A stretch of DNA of 50,633 nucleotides from Heterotrichella gracilis (Eukaryota; Sar; Xanthophyceae; Tribonematales; Xanthonemataceae), in contig JAULBX010026252.1 in NCBI GenBank assembly GCA_032358255.1, positions 1-50,633 on the forward strand, written 5' to 3'. Numbering within the stretch: the stretch's first letter is position 1; each line of letters starts with the position of its first letter. The position numbers and the translations under genes are program-made. The notes below the pieces were generated by a model. The model ran no database searches. It was not told the origin of the DNA and saw only the letters and a list, made by a program, of their open reading frames with translations. Below, piece by piece: positions 1 through 11,184 of the stretch.

Positions 1-148
1 CAAAAGGCATGGAGCATGTCAAGCGATGATTGCAGTCCAATGGGGGCGCGTGAGAGGATGACAATGTCATCTGCATAGAGGAGGCAAGCCAATTCAATAG
101 AATCTCTGTCAATTATACATACGGTATATGCTGCAGCAGCCAATCACA
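1..148 (-). mobile_element. LINE-type reverse transcriptase fragment, runs off left edge
   Basis: Read on the minus strand from about 148 down to 1, an open frame encodes a segment containing LLYADDIVILS followed by GLQSSLDMLHAF. YADD is the catalytic core of reverse transcriptases, and the spacing to the GLQ..L..L..F block is typical of non-LTR (LINE) elements. The frame is closed upstream by a TGA near 150, and sequence to the right shows no recognisable upstream RT or endonuclease. So this is either the decayed 5' border of a copy extending left of the window or a truncated remnant. Family cannot be assigned from 49 codons. Confidence 0.75.
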
Positions 149-281
149 AGATTAGGTTTGGCGTAGATAATGTGAGAAGCCTGAGGCACAGCCATTGATT
201 GATAGGCTTTGGCAAGTTGTCAAAATCCTGGACAAATGTGTGACATTGCTCTCAACAATTATTGCCCCGAGTAGGTCAGGA

Positions 282-332
282 TTTTGACTCAGGATAGTGT
301 GCTCGAGTTGTGGACACTATCCTGAGTCAAAA
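282..332. repeat. perfect 19-bp inverted repeat (hairpin)
   Basis: The arms 282-300 and 314-332 are exact reverse complements, separated by a 13-nt loop. CTCGAG occurs in the loop (302-307) and again just outside the right arm (338-343). No gene spans it. It could be a small foldback element or an end of a decayed transposon. Confidence 0.85.
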
Positions 333-892
333 CTTAACTCGAGTGGATCCAAAACAAATTGCCGTTGGTATAGTATTACAGCATGATATACACTTGTATA
401 TACTGTCCCGTGGCATTGCAATGTCTGCACCAACTTTTGGTGCTGGTAGTGCCAGCACTACATGGTCCAGCAACCTTCAATGTTTAAACACTATGGTGCA
501 GCAATAATTGCAAGTTTGCCCAGCCCAAGTCACTGAAGTAAAGAGCAACTGTAACCAATAGATAGACGTTGAGTTTGGCCCGGCCGGGATACCTATCACT
601 ACTTTGCAAGGGCATACCCACCGGGAGGTCTTGAGCGTGTACGGTATCCATGATGGGATACCGTTACTAATAGCAGCCCCTCGCGGTCCTTACGTCTTGA
701 GCCAAGCATATAGACTTATTGCTTTAGGAAAATTGGAATGGAATACTGCGTCAACAAAAAACCACCCATTGCAGGCTGCTAATACCTTGCCAAAACTTCC
801 CCTATCCTTTCCCCACACCGCCTGTGCTTGTCATGGCCATGGCTAGGACCCGTGTTCCCGCCATGTTGGCCCAGCCGCTTGCTAAGTCCCTC
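333..892. other. spacer without recognised gene
   Basis: Only short open frames with no coding character are present between the hairpin and the stop codon of the PTST-like gene. Its 3' UTR should lie here because that gene is transcribed leftward. Confidence 0.6.
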
Positions 893-3800
893 CTACTGCA
901 CAATGATGACGTTGTTCGTTTCCCCCTTCTCGTCATTGATGGTTGGCCAATCTGCAGTGGCCAGGCGCCACTCCCCGTCCACCAGGAACTTGACGCAATA
1001 CTCCCCCTGAAACAATGGACAGCCAGCTGTTAAAAATGAATGTTTGGAAGTAGCACAGTGGCTGTGGTGGGGGGTCACACATAGGTGACCTTTGGCGCCA
1101 TGTGAGATTATGGGCTGAGCAGAGCGTGCCGTCACATCAGCACTGGTAGAGATGACTGTGCGGTTTAATGCAGAACCTGAAAGGAGGAGAACCAAGCCTG
1201 ATCGGTTCAGATTTCCACGTAGGGTGATACACCTGCTTGTACTGCATCATCTTGCACTGCAGGTCAGTAAGGGCATGCAATTGATGACGGCCAGGCAAGA
1301 GCATGGCAATGTGGTGACGGCCACAGCAACATGTTCATCACCACTGGTTAACCCTACCCACCTTGGGCAGCATGATCTCTGCAACAAACGTGGAGAACGT
1401 GTTGTCCCCAATCTCCTCTGGGGACAGCTCGTAGCCCCGCGTCCAGTTGTCGAAATCCCCCATCAGCTTGACCTCGGTTGCGATGCCTGACCACGACACC
1501 GTGAGTGAGCGCAGCACGTGCATGCCCACCTCCTCAAGGTGCACGGTGACAGACTGCAGGGTGGGAGGGGGGTCAGTGGAGGCAGCAGGAAATTTCTTGC
1601 AGGGCAGGGCGATTGGTGACAAGAACCGGAAGGAAGAGACGAGATCCATTCACCACTTGTTGACAGGATGGGCTGATTTGCCAGCGCAATTCTATGCATC
1701 CTTTTAACACCTCGCTCACAAACCCATCGGGATGCCTTTATCAGTGATTTGAAAATAATGCAAGCGCATTGTGCCCAACCCCAAACCATAATGCAATCAG
1801 CCACTTCTTGTGTAAACATGTAGCCCTCCCCGGCCCCTTTTGACACCCTTCCCTCCAAAGCAAAAGGCAACGAACCCCACAAATCCCCCTGGCACATATA
1901 TTTCACCCAAATCTTTTGAATCCAGCCTGTCGTTGACTGCCAAAAAGTGCAACAACACTCAAGTACCCGCCCCCCCTTCCCCCATCGAGCTCGTCAACAC
2001 CAAACATATTCACCCATGCAACCACCCTTCTTACACGCCCCACACATGCCCTACACACCCTACAAGGGTTTGGCCCCGCACCTCCTTGAGCACGTTGAGC
2101 CTGTCGTTGAGCGCCATCATGCGCTGCACCGCCTCCTCCTTGTCAACCGAGTACAGGGTGGCTGCTGCTGCCCGCTCGGTGCTGCTCATGAGGGTCACGG
2201 TCTCGCGGTACATCTCCTGGAGGGCCTTGTGCGCCTGGGGGGGTGGAAAGAGATGTAGGTAAGTAATGAAGTGGGATCAAAGTATCTGCATTCTAGGTTT
2301 GAGCCAGGTACGCATGCCTGGGTGTAGATGGGGGATAATGATGGAGGGATGGTGTGCGGTTGCAGTGGAGGGCCTTGTGCGCCTGAGGGGGGTGGATAGA
2401 CGGCCAAAGGGCACAGGTTGAATGCTTGAAACTCTTGGAAGAGTGGAGGAGGCTAGAAACTATGCATATCCTTCACCCACCCAACCTTCCCACCCAAACC
2501 CCACAATGTCATATCCACTATCCATTGCCATTTACCCCGCCCACCCCCTTTCTGCAGCGTCACCGCCCCCGGCCCCCCTCACCATGGCGCCTACCCCCCC
2601 TCAACCCTGCCCACCCACCTGCGCCAGCTGCCCATCCCGCTCCTCCACCCTCTTCTCCAGCCAGTCCACGTAGGCGTTGGTCTTGGACAGCTGGCGGGAC
2701 AGGCGGTTGCGGGACATGGATACCTGCTGGTACATCTGCAAAGAGGGAGGAGTTTAGGGTTTTAGGGTTTAAGGGACAGGCAGTTGTGGGACATGGGAGC
2801 ATCAGAGGTTCAGATTGATGTCGATCAACCGACCATGTAAGGCTGTTATAATTGACCATGCAAGTCCGGTACATGTCCACGCCAGGCTCTGTACCTCTTG
2901 CCGTATCCCCTCAACCTGCCTCAGCACACTGGCAACATAGTGTACCCTCGCCCAGGGTCTCCCCACCCTCCACCACCACCCTAGCCTAGGGATGTGACTC
3001 ACCGTCGCATCCACCACCTTCCTGCCTGCCGCCACCCGGTATGGCGTTGCATCCATGACCTGCTTCAGCACCTGGCCAGACTCAGCCTTCAGCTTGTCAA
3101 GCAGCTCAAGCTTTTCCCGGGCCTGAGGTGAGGGAATAAGTGGTGAGGACAAGTCAGAAGGGGGCCACTAGGGGCCCTGGTCGCCATTTGTGGGGAGGAG
3201 GAGTGGATGTGTGGCTGTTGGTGGTGTGCGGTGGTTGAGTATGTGCACGAAATGCATTGGCACAGCTGCACACCTGGCAAAGCACGCCAAAACAGTGCTT
3301 TGGATCTGGCTATCAATCCAAGACCCTACACCCTGGCTATCAAATCATCCACAAGATCCACACCAGCCTTTCGGCGGGACCACACACAATCGCCATTTCG
3401 CTACAGCCCCACTTCAACCCCTGCACCCCATGCATCCAACTGCTACTCCTGTACACAACCCAACAACCACACGTACCGATAGGTTTGCAACCTCCTCCGA
3501 TGTGATGTTGGCAGCGGTGGTGGCCACCACGGGCTCCATACTGGGTAGACCCTCACTGGCCGCAGCCGCAGCCGCATCCGTACCCGCAGCATCGTGTCGC
3601 GAACTTGACCCCCGGATGAACGCTGCCCGGCTGCTGGAGGTGGCGGAGGCTGGTGCAGGTGTGGTGGGTGGCGCTGAGGCGGGGCCTGTCCCCACAGCGC
3701 TGGGCCTGGCTGATAATTGCGCGGATGGTGGCGGTGGTGGTGGAGGGGCGGTGGAGCCTGGCAGTTGCTTTTTTGCCTGGCCTACCTGGACCATTTTTTG

Positions 3801-5523
3801 GAGTTCATTGGCAAACCCATTCCCTGCTGGCGTGGCTGATGCACCAGCCCCTTGTCGTGACTGTGCCTGGCTTGGTGCAGGTGCCCTGTTGGAAACGGCA
3901 CTTGGTGCAGGCATCGGGGGCTTAGCTGCGGCCGCACTCCCCAGTGAGGTGCGCACTGCACTCGCCTGGGACTGGGGTTCCACAGGCTGTGACAAAATGG
4001 CGCTGGATGCTACCCCCCCCGGGGCCGCATTTGCAAGTTGGCGCAGCACTGCATCCGCCTGCAGAAGCAGCAACATTGAGTTCCAGGCCCTAACCACCAT
4101 AAAAATAGATGTTGAAACCTAGGCAGCACTGAAATCCGTCCACTGGAGTTGGGGTCACACCCGCGCAGCTTTTACCGCGCCTAAAACTTACTCCAAAAAA
4201 TGCCATGCTTGAATTTCACATTTCCGATGCAGCTTTTCCAGAGCAACTGCAGCGATGGATTTGCTGCATGCCTTGACCCAAGTGCCGACCCCTCTTGCTT
4301 ACTGCCGATAATGAAATGGGACATTACTAAGATGCAGCGCATTGCTACGACTACCGGTATATACAAGCCTTACCTGAGATACCGCAGGCTCCACCTTCTG
4401 TAACGTGGTGGGAGGCAGGCGTTGCACCTTGGCGATAGTTTGAGACAGGCGTACCGTGGTCTGGCGCGCCATTTGCTGGAGGATCTGTGGGGGTGGGTGG
4501 CAGGAGGAATTGGTTCGCCACACACAGCCATGGCACGGCATGTCATAATGATCTTTCTTTTGTAGAACAGATTATAGCGATTTTGGTGAGCCTGTGTTAT
4601 ATAGGCAGCGCAATGCAATGCAGCACAAGTGCAAGTGCGTGCCGTTGTGCACAGCTTTGCACCTGGTTGTTCTTCTGCAGCAGCTCCATGGCGTTGGCCT
4701 CAGCCACCGCCACCAGCCTGGCCAGCTCAGGATCCAGCTCATCTAGATTCAGCTCCTCAGCCTTGCTTGCTGCCTGGGCGGGTTTGCTGCCACTGGCGGA
4801 AGCTGCAACCTGCCTATCAGGACCTGCCGTGTCCTGTTTTGGTGCAGCGGCGGGTGCTGGTGCTGCCTGCTGTTGGGAGGCAGCTACTGGGGCTGCGGGG
4901 GTTTCTCTGGGGATGTACTGTGGGCCCATTGGTGCGCGCTCTGTGGCTGCAGGGGCCTGGGAGGTTGCTTGTTTAGCAGCGGCAGCCGCGGCGCGTGCAT
5001 CGGATGCTGCCTGGCGGGTGGCGTTGGATGTGGCGCGGGCAGCGGACGCTGCCTGGCGTGCGGTGGCAGCGCTCGAGGTGGGTTTGGGTGTCCCACTGCT
5101 GGTGGCGCTGGCAGGGCTGTCCGCACCCTCGGTCACCTAATGGCAGTCAAGCAACAAGTTGGCCAGGTGCCATGTATCTCCAAACTGCACATGTCCTCAA
5201 TGGCACCACCAAACCACTACCACTAGCATAGCACACCAATGGGATGCAATTCGATGAAGAGATCTTTGCAATTGATAACGAAGTTGAGTTGGGTTGCAAG
5301 CCTTAGCCAGACACCAGGTTGTCAGCAGACACAAGTGCATGAACGGACACTGGAAAACCTGCAAGAGTTACCGTACCTGCGTTGGGATGTCGGTTGATGA
5401 AGCCACCCTCAAGAGGAACTGGTGTCGTGCTCTGTGTGAGCTGCTGCGAGGTGTGAAGGCAGTGGGGCCTCGCTGGGGACCCACCCCGACAGTTGGGTGC
5501 CGGAGCCCAGGAAACGAAGCCAT
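893..5523 (-). CDS. PTST: PTST-like starch-binding protein with C-terminal CBM48, plastid-targeted
   Basis: Ten exons, high to low: 5377-5523, 4663-5136, 4374-4484, 3477-4058, 3003-3122, 2895-2915 (21-nt micro-exon), 2619-2735, 2082-2234, 1362-1553, 893-1006. They join in one frame to 676 residues and every intron is phase 0. The start is the ATG at 5521-5523; the first 49 residues (MASFPGLRHPTVGVG..., rich in Ser, Arg and Thr, poor in acidic residues) look like a chloroplast transit peptide. Residues 50-440 are Ala/Pro/Gln-rich low complexity with a Pro run. Residues 440-575 are charged and heptad-like (coiled coil). Residues 590-676 form a CBM48/AMPK-type glycan-binding fold: VSWSGIATEVKLMGDFDNW, then VKFLVDGEW and ETNNV. 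In plants, coiled coil plus C-terminal CBM48 is the PTST architecture, which delivers starch or malto-oligosaccharides to starch synthases or GBSS. Which PTST subtype is unclear, and the low-complexity half is unusually long. Confidence 0.88.
2219..2398. repeat. exon-start copy inside PTST-like gene intron
   Basis: The acceptor-side edge of exon 2082-2234 (about 2219-2245) recurs at about 2369-2398, again with the acceptor-like CAG and polypyrimidine tract of the minus strand. The second copy is intronic and much shorter than the exon. Confidence 0.7.
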
Positions 5524-7381
5524 GCTGCTGTTGTTGCTTCTGCTCACGGTTGCCGGTCAAGACTCGCAAGCTAAAGAAGCCTCTGGCTAACCTGGTTGTT
5601 TTTTTGGCCTGGAAAGAGGTGCCGGCGAATAAAGTTGGCACTTGGCACTGGGGAGTGACTAGACACATTGCTCCAATCTCACAACGCATTCCCACACGCT
5701 TTCCACTAGGTAGCGAAATACCATAGTGCGCTGCCAGGGATGACATGGTCTTGCAGGCCAGTACCAATTTGCGGCAGTTCTGGAAGAGCCAGGAGTCCAT
5801 GCATATAGATTGGGCCATATGTGTGGGTTCACACCTGGATTTCACTCCCTTGTCACCGCGTCCCCAGAGTCAGCACACGACTAGCATGTCCGTGAGCCAC
5901 CGATATGTCCAGCAGTCAATGGACTTGTACCCAAGTTTGGACTGTGGCACATTGTCCCGGTTTTTGGTATCGATAAAAGACGTGGCGGGAACGTGCCCAG
6001 CAAAGGTGAATCAGCCTACAACTTCAAATGCACGTTGGCGGATCCTGTGTTGCAGGCGTGCAGACGGCTTTAGAGCAGGTGACGGGTCGTAATCGACAGG
6101 TCTCGCTTTGCCGATAGGAACAGACAGCTGCAGCGAGAGCAAAATATGGTTGGGGCTGAAGTTCTACAACACTGCCATCCGGGATTTCCACTGGGTAGGG
6201 TATGGAGATGCCAGGAAAACCCTAGATTAGGGTACAGTTCTGTTTGCCCTAGCCGGCCTAGCTTCTGCATATTCAGCAAGTTTCGACACATATGGCCAGT
6301 CAAAAGCTTCGGCGATAGCTCAAGAACCCCAGCGGGTGCAAAACTTCGACTGCAACTGCGAGGTTCACCTGCTGCAAAAGCTCTGTTCTATTGTGACAGC
6401 GGCTGCTCGCTATCAGACCACTAGAAAAGGACACAATCGGCCACCGTGGTAATTATTATAGCTGCTTTATTTGCCAATATATTACAAGCTACGGTAGCTG
6501 ACTGTTGCAGAACTTCAACCCAATGAAGCTCACACTGACTTTCCACCCTTAGTAGTAAAACTAGCCAGCATGCTCGACAGGTACAAAAGTGAGCTTTCGA
6601 GCTGCAGGCTTAGTGGTGGTGTAGTATCCTTCATACATTTGACTTTCCCCCACATACAAAAATCTCACTTCAGTGATGGCATACACACCATATTAATTCA
6701 GGTTCAGACACTGATACAGGGCTGGCTCAAAAAAAGCCTTCATATTGGTTGCTCGTACAAAACCAGCTACGCCTTAATTATCTTCTCATAGGAGCTATAC
6801 ACCTTGGTCTAGACAGCACAACTGGTGCAGCGCAAGAAAAATGCAGGGCTCTCCAACTACCTAAGCCATTGATGCTGCACAGTTGCACCTGCAGTTACGC
6901 ATGCACCGTAGGATAAAAATACCAGCCCATTCGCTGCAATTCCAAATCCCAAGCTGCAATACCCAACTCCATCCAAGCACTTGTCAGCACCCTAGCACAC
7001 CGACAATTTCAGCACTGCCATGAGCCCAGGCCTGCCAACAGTACCCAAATTGTGCGTACATGGACAGAAAGTAACCCATCCCAGGATCCACAACCCGCAC
7101 AAACAGATATTCCTTAACCACCTGACCCCCCGTCCCTTGAAATTTGCCCCCCCACTGCACCAGCCTGCAGACTTGTGGCCTCAGTACGCTGCCATGCATC
7201 CTCGCCCCAATACCCGAACCCATCTAAAGCCACAGCCCTTCCCAGCCACCCCGCAACAGCACCGTACCATGCCCATGCCACATATCCCAGCCCCAGACAT
7301 CAGCAGCACCCCCCTGTTCTACCGATGACCATATGGCAAGCTTAAGCTTATTTGTCAGCAGCTACCGAAGTACCACGCCCA
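5524..7381. other. intergenic spacer upstream of the PTST-like gene
   Basis: About 1.9 kb between the PTST-like start codon and the end of the thioredoxin gene. It should contain the PTST promoter (minus strand). Open frames on both strands lack splice-bounded coding character or recognisable motifs. Nothing else is supported. Confidence 0.5.
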
Positions 7382-7530
7382 GCCAGGTGTCACGCTCACA
7401 TGTGCTCGTTGCATAGCAGTTTGAGCTCATGCCAGGTGTCGCGCTCACATGTGCTCGTTGATCAGCAGTTTGAGCTCATGCCAGGTGTCGCGCTCACATG
7501 TGCTCGTTGATCAGCAGCTTGAGCTCATCC
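7382..7530. repeat. three tandem 49-bp copies of the thioredoxin terminal exon edge
   Basis: Units begin at 7382, 7431 and 7480 and share a core beginning GCCAGGTGTC, the sequence around the stop codon and last codons of thioredoxin. The rightmost unit is the functional coding end; the two on the left lie in the 3' UTR and differ by a few bases. Each carries the INEHM-stop coding block in decayed form. Confidence 0.9.
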
Positions 7531-9784
7531 AGCTTGGCACCCGTCATCTGGGCAACCTGCACAGACAAAGTGGTAGGGTATCGTGAGGTTTTCCTCTGGC
7601 AAACGTATATGGAGGTTTCCTTAACGATTATGAGTAATTAACTTAAGAAAGTAGCTATTTTTTATTTTTTGTAGGGTGTTGGCAGGCGCATGGCCATGGC
7701 CACAGGAGGGCATCGCACTCCTGGTGTAAAAAAAAGACAGGCAATGGAATAAGGCATGGCTCAGCAGTGAAGGAAAACATACTGCAGCGCCACACCCACA
7801 CCCATCATACCAACTTGGTACATATAGCCTGGTGCACCAATATTACCCTCCACAGGAGTACGATCCTGACTACCCGCCGCAGCCCTATCCACCCACACCC
7901 TATGTGCAACGCACCTTCTCTCCCTTCTTGTATAAGAAGAACGTGGGGGCCACCTTGATCCCCAGGCTGACGCCCAAGTCCTTGTTGTACTTGTTGCAGT
8001 TGAACTTGACGATCTGCAGCTGCTCGCTCATCTCAGAGTTGAGCTTGACCAGCTCAGGCAGGATCATCTTGCAGGGGCCGCACCTGGTGTGGGACGTAGT
8101 TAGGTTTCGGGTTTCGGGTTTAGGGTTTAGTGAGCCGTGCGTTGTGGGTGGTGGTGTGTGTGCAGACGCCATCCCCTGTGGGCTGCGCTGTATGTAACGG
8201 CAATGAACGACCATCAGGATTCATAATAAAGTACAACGATGTACTCAATTATGATTTATCTGGAACGTACCTCTCGGCGTGTGGTTGGATCCAGAGTTGG
8301 GAGCAAAGGGAGATGGTTGCAGACAAAGATGCAGGCCATTTTGAATCCTAGGCCTGCCGATGGTTTTGTTCAAATCCACCACATCCACCTTGTCCCATTG
8401 ACCCACACCACCACCACCACCACCCCACAACCCCCCTCCCACCCCCTCACCATGCGGTGTAGCAGTCCACTATGTGCAGCTTGTCCCCAGCCTCCTCCAT
8501 GGCGGAGTAGTAGTCATCCTTGGTCACCTCACGCAGCTCAGGCAGGGCATCGGTGGGAGGCACCTCGGCAACGGCAACAGCGCCTGCGTGCCACAAAAGG
8601 GTCAGGTTCATTGTTGCTGTAAATATTATGTAAATATCAACTTATATTCTCAATAAGGTAAACTACATACAAAGAAATGTTATATACGTTTGGTCTTTGT
8701 TGCTTGTTGTGTTGTGAAGTGATCAGGGGCTGCCAGCTTTGGTTGTGTGTACTGCCCCTGTCAAGGTATGGTGTCCCTGGCAAGACCGCCTGCAAACCCA
8801 CCACATGATTGCCTTATGCATGCACTCACTCGGCTCTCTGAACAGCCCTTGGATCCCTGCACCCTCTACACCCCTCCTGCATAGCATCCTCACTGGCCGC
8901 TCCATTAATGTCACGTTCCACCCCCGCACACCCCTCTTCCCCCTCACCGTTGCCGGTTTAAGGTCCTCCCCTCGCTACAGCACATACACACACACAGTTC
9001 CCTCGCCCCCACCCTCACTGTTGCCTGTCTTTTGGTCCTCCTGCACCTGTGCCAGTGCCAACTCCCCCACCCAGACACCGTCCCATCTCCCCTTGCTCCC
9101 TACCCACACCTGCGCCAGCGCCAACCCTCCCCATGCCACCATACCCACAAAAGCACACAATCCCCTCGCCACCACTGCCTCCCAGACACACCTCTCCCCT
9201 CGCCATTGCCAGCTTTGCCAGGTCCTCCCCACCCCACCACACATACAACCACACAATCCCCTCTCCACCCAGCTCACCGTTTCCAGTCTTGAGGTCCTCC
9301 TGCACCTGTGCCAGCGCCTGCTGCAGCCCCTCACGCCGCGCCTCAAGCTGGCGCAGCGCCTCGGTTTTGTCCTCGGCGCGAACCTGAAGGTGGGAGGGCA
9401 GGGAGAGGGTTTGCTTAGAGCCACGGGGCGGTACGGTAAGCAGTTGGTTTGGCCACCATCCCCTGCCAGGGTTAAAAGTAGTTAAGCCCTGGCAGCCAGT
9501 TGAACTCCTGCAGTGAGTACAATATCAGGCAGCAGGCAAGTGTGTGCTTGGACCCACCTTGACCCTGACCCTTACACCTTAACCCTTAAGTATGGGCCTG
9601 TCTTAGGTTGCATGGCACCAGACAAACTGAACCCGGATGCAGGGGCGTACACAGTGGCACCGAGACTGCCACACCCAACTAGTGCCACCCAGGCCAAGGG
9701 CACCCGTGGAGTCTTACCCTGACAGACAGTCCACGTGCTTGCTTCACTCCCACCCGTTGTTGCCTGGTCACGCCCATGGACAGC
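7494..9784 (-). CDS. thioredoxin, probably plastid (f-like), 5' end unresolved
   Basis: Exons high to low: 9718-9784, 9278-9383, 8451-8583, 7915-8083, 7494-7556; phases agree and 179 residues are visible. The active site reads TAWCGPCKMILPEL, with the Trp codon split by an intron (TG|G). It is followed by KVAPTFFLYKKG (cis-Pro loop) and MTGAKLDEL, giving a full thioredoxin fold. CN..NKDLGVSLGIKV and MTGAK resemble plastid f-type thioredoxins. N-terminal of the fold are a basic stretch (MGVTRQQRVGVKQARG, transit-peptide-like) and a charged helix of about 30 residues (KTEALRQLEARREGLQQAL) that could be a coiled coil, unusual for a simple thioredoxin. The first exon recognised starts in phase 2, so at least one upstream exon or the true start is missing; the internal ATG in exon 9718-9784 is an alternative start. 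Role: dithiol-disulfide exchange with target enzymes. Confidence 0.88.
8945..9300. repeat. decayed copies of the thioredoxin exon donor edge
   Basis: The 3' edge of exon 9278-9383 (coding EDLKTGNG, then the GTGAG donor) is echoed at about 9015-9060 with high similarity and more weakly at about 8945-8970 and 9200-9225, all inside the intron that follows this exon in the minus-strand gene. Confidence 0.75.
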
Positions 9785-11184
9785 CTGCAAGGAACGCCAA
9801 CACACACACATCAGCGCAGGTGGGCACTGCAGGGTATGATAGCAACAACAGAGGCTGAAATCCGTCCTCATATACGAGGCCCTAGTATGAGAAACCATGA
9901 CAGCAGCTGGGAAGACAGACTGGCAGCTGTTGTCCAACCCGCTGTGTCCCACAACGAGGTGAACCCTCTCTACCCTCCTGAGGTACTACAAGTGCCCAGC
10001 ATGCAACACGTGATCAAAAGCAGCAGCTTTTCGAGGCGTTTCCAGAACGATATATATAGCTACTTTCACAGTTGTGAACAGAGAAAGCTACCACAAGCTC
10101 GAGGCGCGGGTACCCAGTTGAAGCATGCATGCATTTCGCAGAACTGGGGCCCTCAAATTGCGCCCACTTTGGTTGTGGGTTCATATCAAACGCCCTAATA
10201 CCTATCAGTCGTAAGAAATAAACACAAATACGCAGGTTATATAAACCTGTCCTTTCCGAAACCAGGTTTGTAAACGCAAAACACGGAGATATCAGCAGGG
10301 CAGTTGAGCTGCGCATACGTATGCAAACCACGTACCCCTTCACGAGTGGAGTCGCCTGCGAACCCAACACAGCTGTGCAAAGCATCTTGACTGATTTAAG
10401 CACGGACGTTGCTATGTTCCAAGCTGTGCTCCGACAGCGAGGCCACTGCTGTGTGTGGTGGTGCAATTGCCGGTCACAACCTAAACTTGCAGCCCTCTCG
10501 AAGGAGCACACAGGGTCGGTGATCAGGCACGGCTGGCGCAGACTCTTTTGCAGGGTGAACAGAGATACTTTGTCTGGGAGGCAAAGCACAGTCACCTTGT
10601 GTTGGGCAAGAAAGTTTTCGCGACTTGGGCTTTTAGGTGTGGTTGCAGCTGAGGATCATGCCGCCACGTCGGATTGCGGCACAGCCGCTTGCTGTCGATC
10701 TGATTCGTCGGAGATTGGTAGGTTTACCCTAGCAGAGCCCTACTAGGGTTGTGTCCGATTCCGGAATGCCTAGGCTAGCTGTGCTACTTCTTCAGCTTGA
10801 AGCAGAAACAGCTGCTGGTCTGGTCACAGCACCCCATTTGCAAAGCATTGTCTGAGGTCACAGTCTACTTTTGCACATCCTTGATGTACAACCATGAAGC
10901 CTTCGAGCGCACTCAGGCTTTGTTCAATTTGAAAGGAACTGTGCAGTTCATAGTGACTGAACACCATGCATAACCCAAATAAGCTGAGTGCCCCTGGCAG
11001 CCACGAAAACAAGTATTCATGCAAGGAACCTGCCGTACACGAACCAATGCTGAACAATACCACAGTTGATATTTTGTAATTTAAATGCAGCAGTTTGTGA
11101 ATGCAAAGTCAACAAAAACACTGTAATGTCCGACAGGGCTAACCATCTGTCCACCGCTGCTGCCCCACCCCACCACACCGTACG
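9785..11184. other. spacer; probable 5' region of thioredoxin gene
   Basis: No splice-bounded exon could be assigned. The missing thioredoxin first exon should lie here on the minus strand. Short open frames on both strands lack motifs. An imperfect inverted repeat lies at about 10724-10748 (ACCCTAG...CTAGGGT). Confidence 0.45.

Noticed and set aside
2641..2730. CRISPR-like or prokaryotic operon features
   Set aside because: The window is clearly intron-containing eukaryotic DNA; repeats are irregular exon copies, not spaced direct repeats with unique spacers.
3190..4122. 310-codon plus-strand open frame
   Set aside because: It is the complement of the GC-rich low-complexity exon of the PTST-like gene; that strand has matching splice sites and phases, this one does not.
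4487..5140. 217-codon plus-strand open frame rich in Ala
   Set aside because: Antisense shadow of PTST-like exon 4663-5136.
9785..9952. Upstream thioredoxin exon joined by a 25-nt intron
   Set aside because: Phase would fit but 25 nt is far below the intron sizes seen here.
10321..10746. 141-codon plus-strand open frame
   Set aside because: No motif or splice context; random-looking composition.
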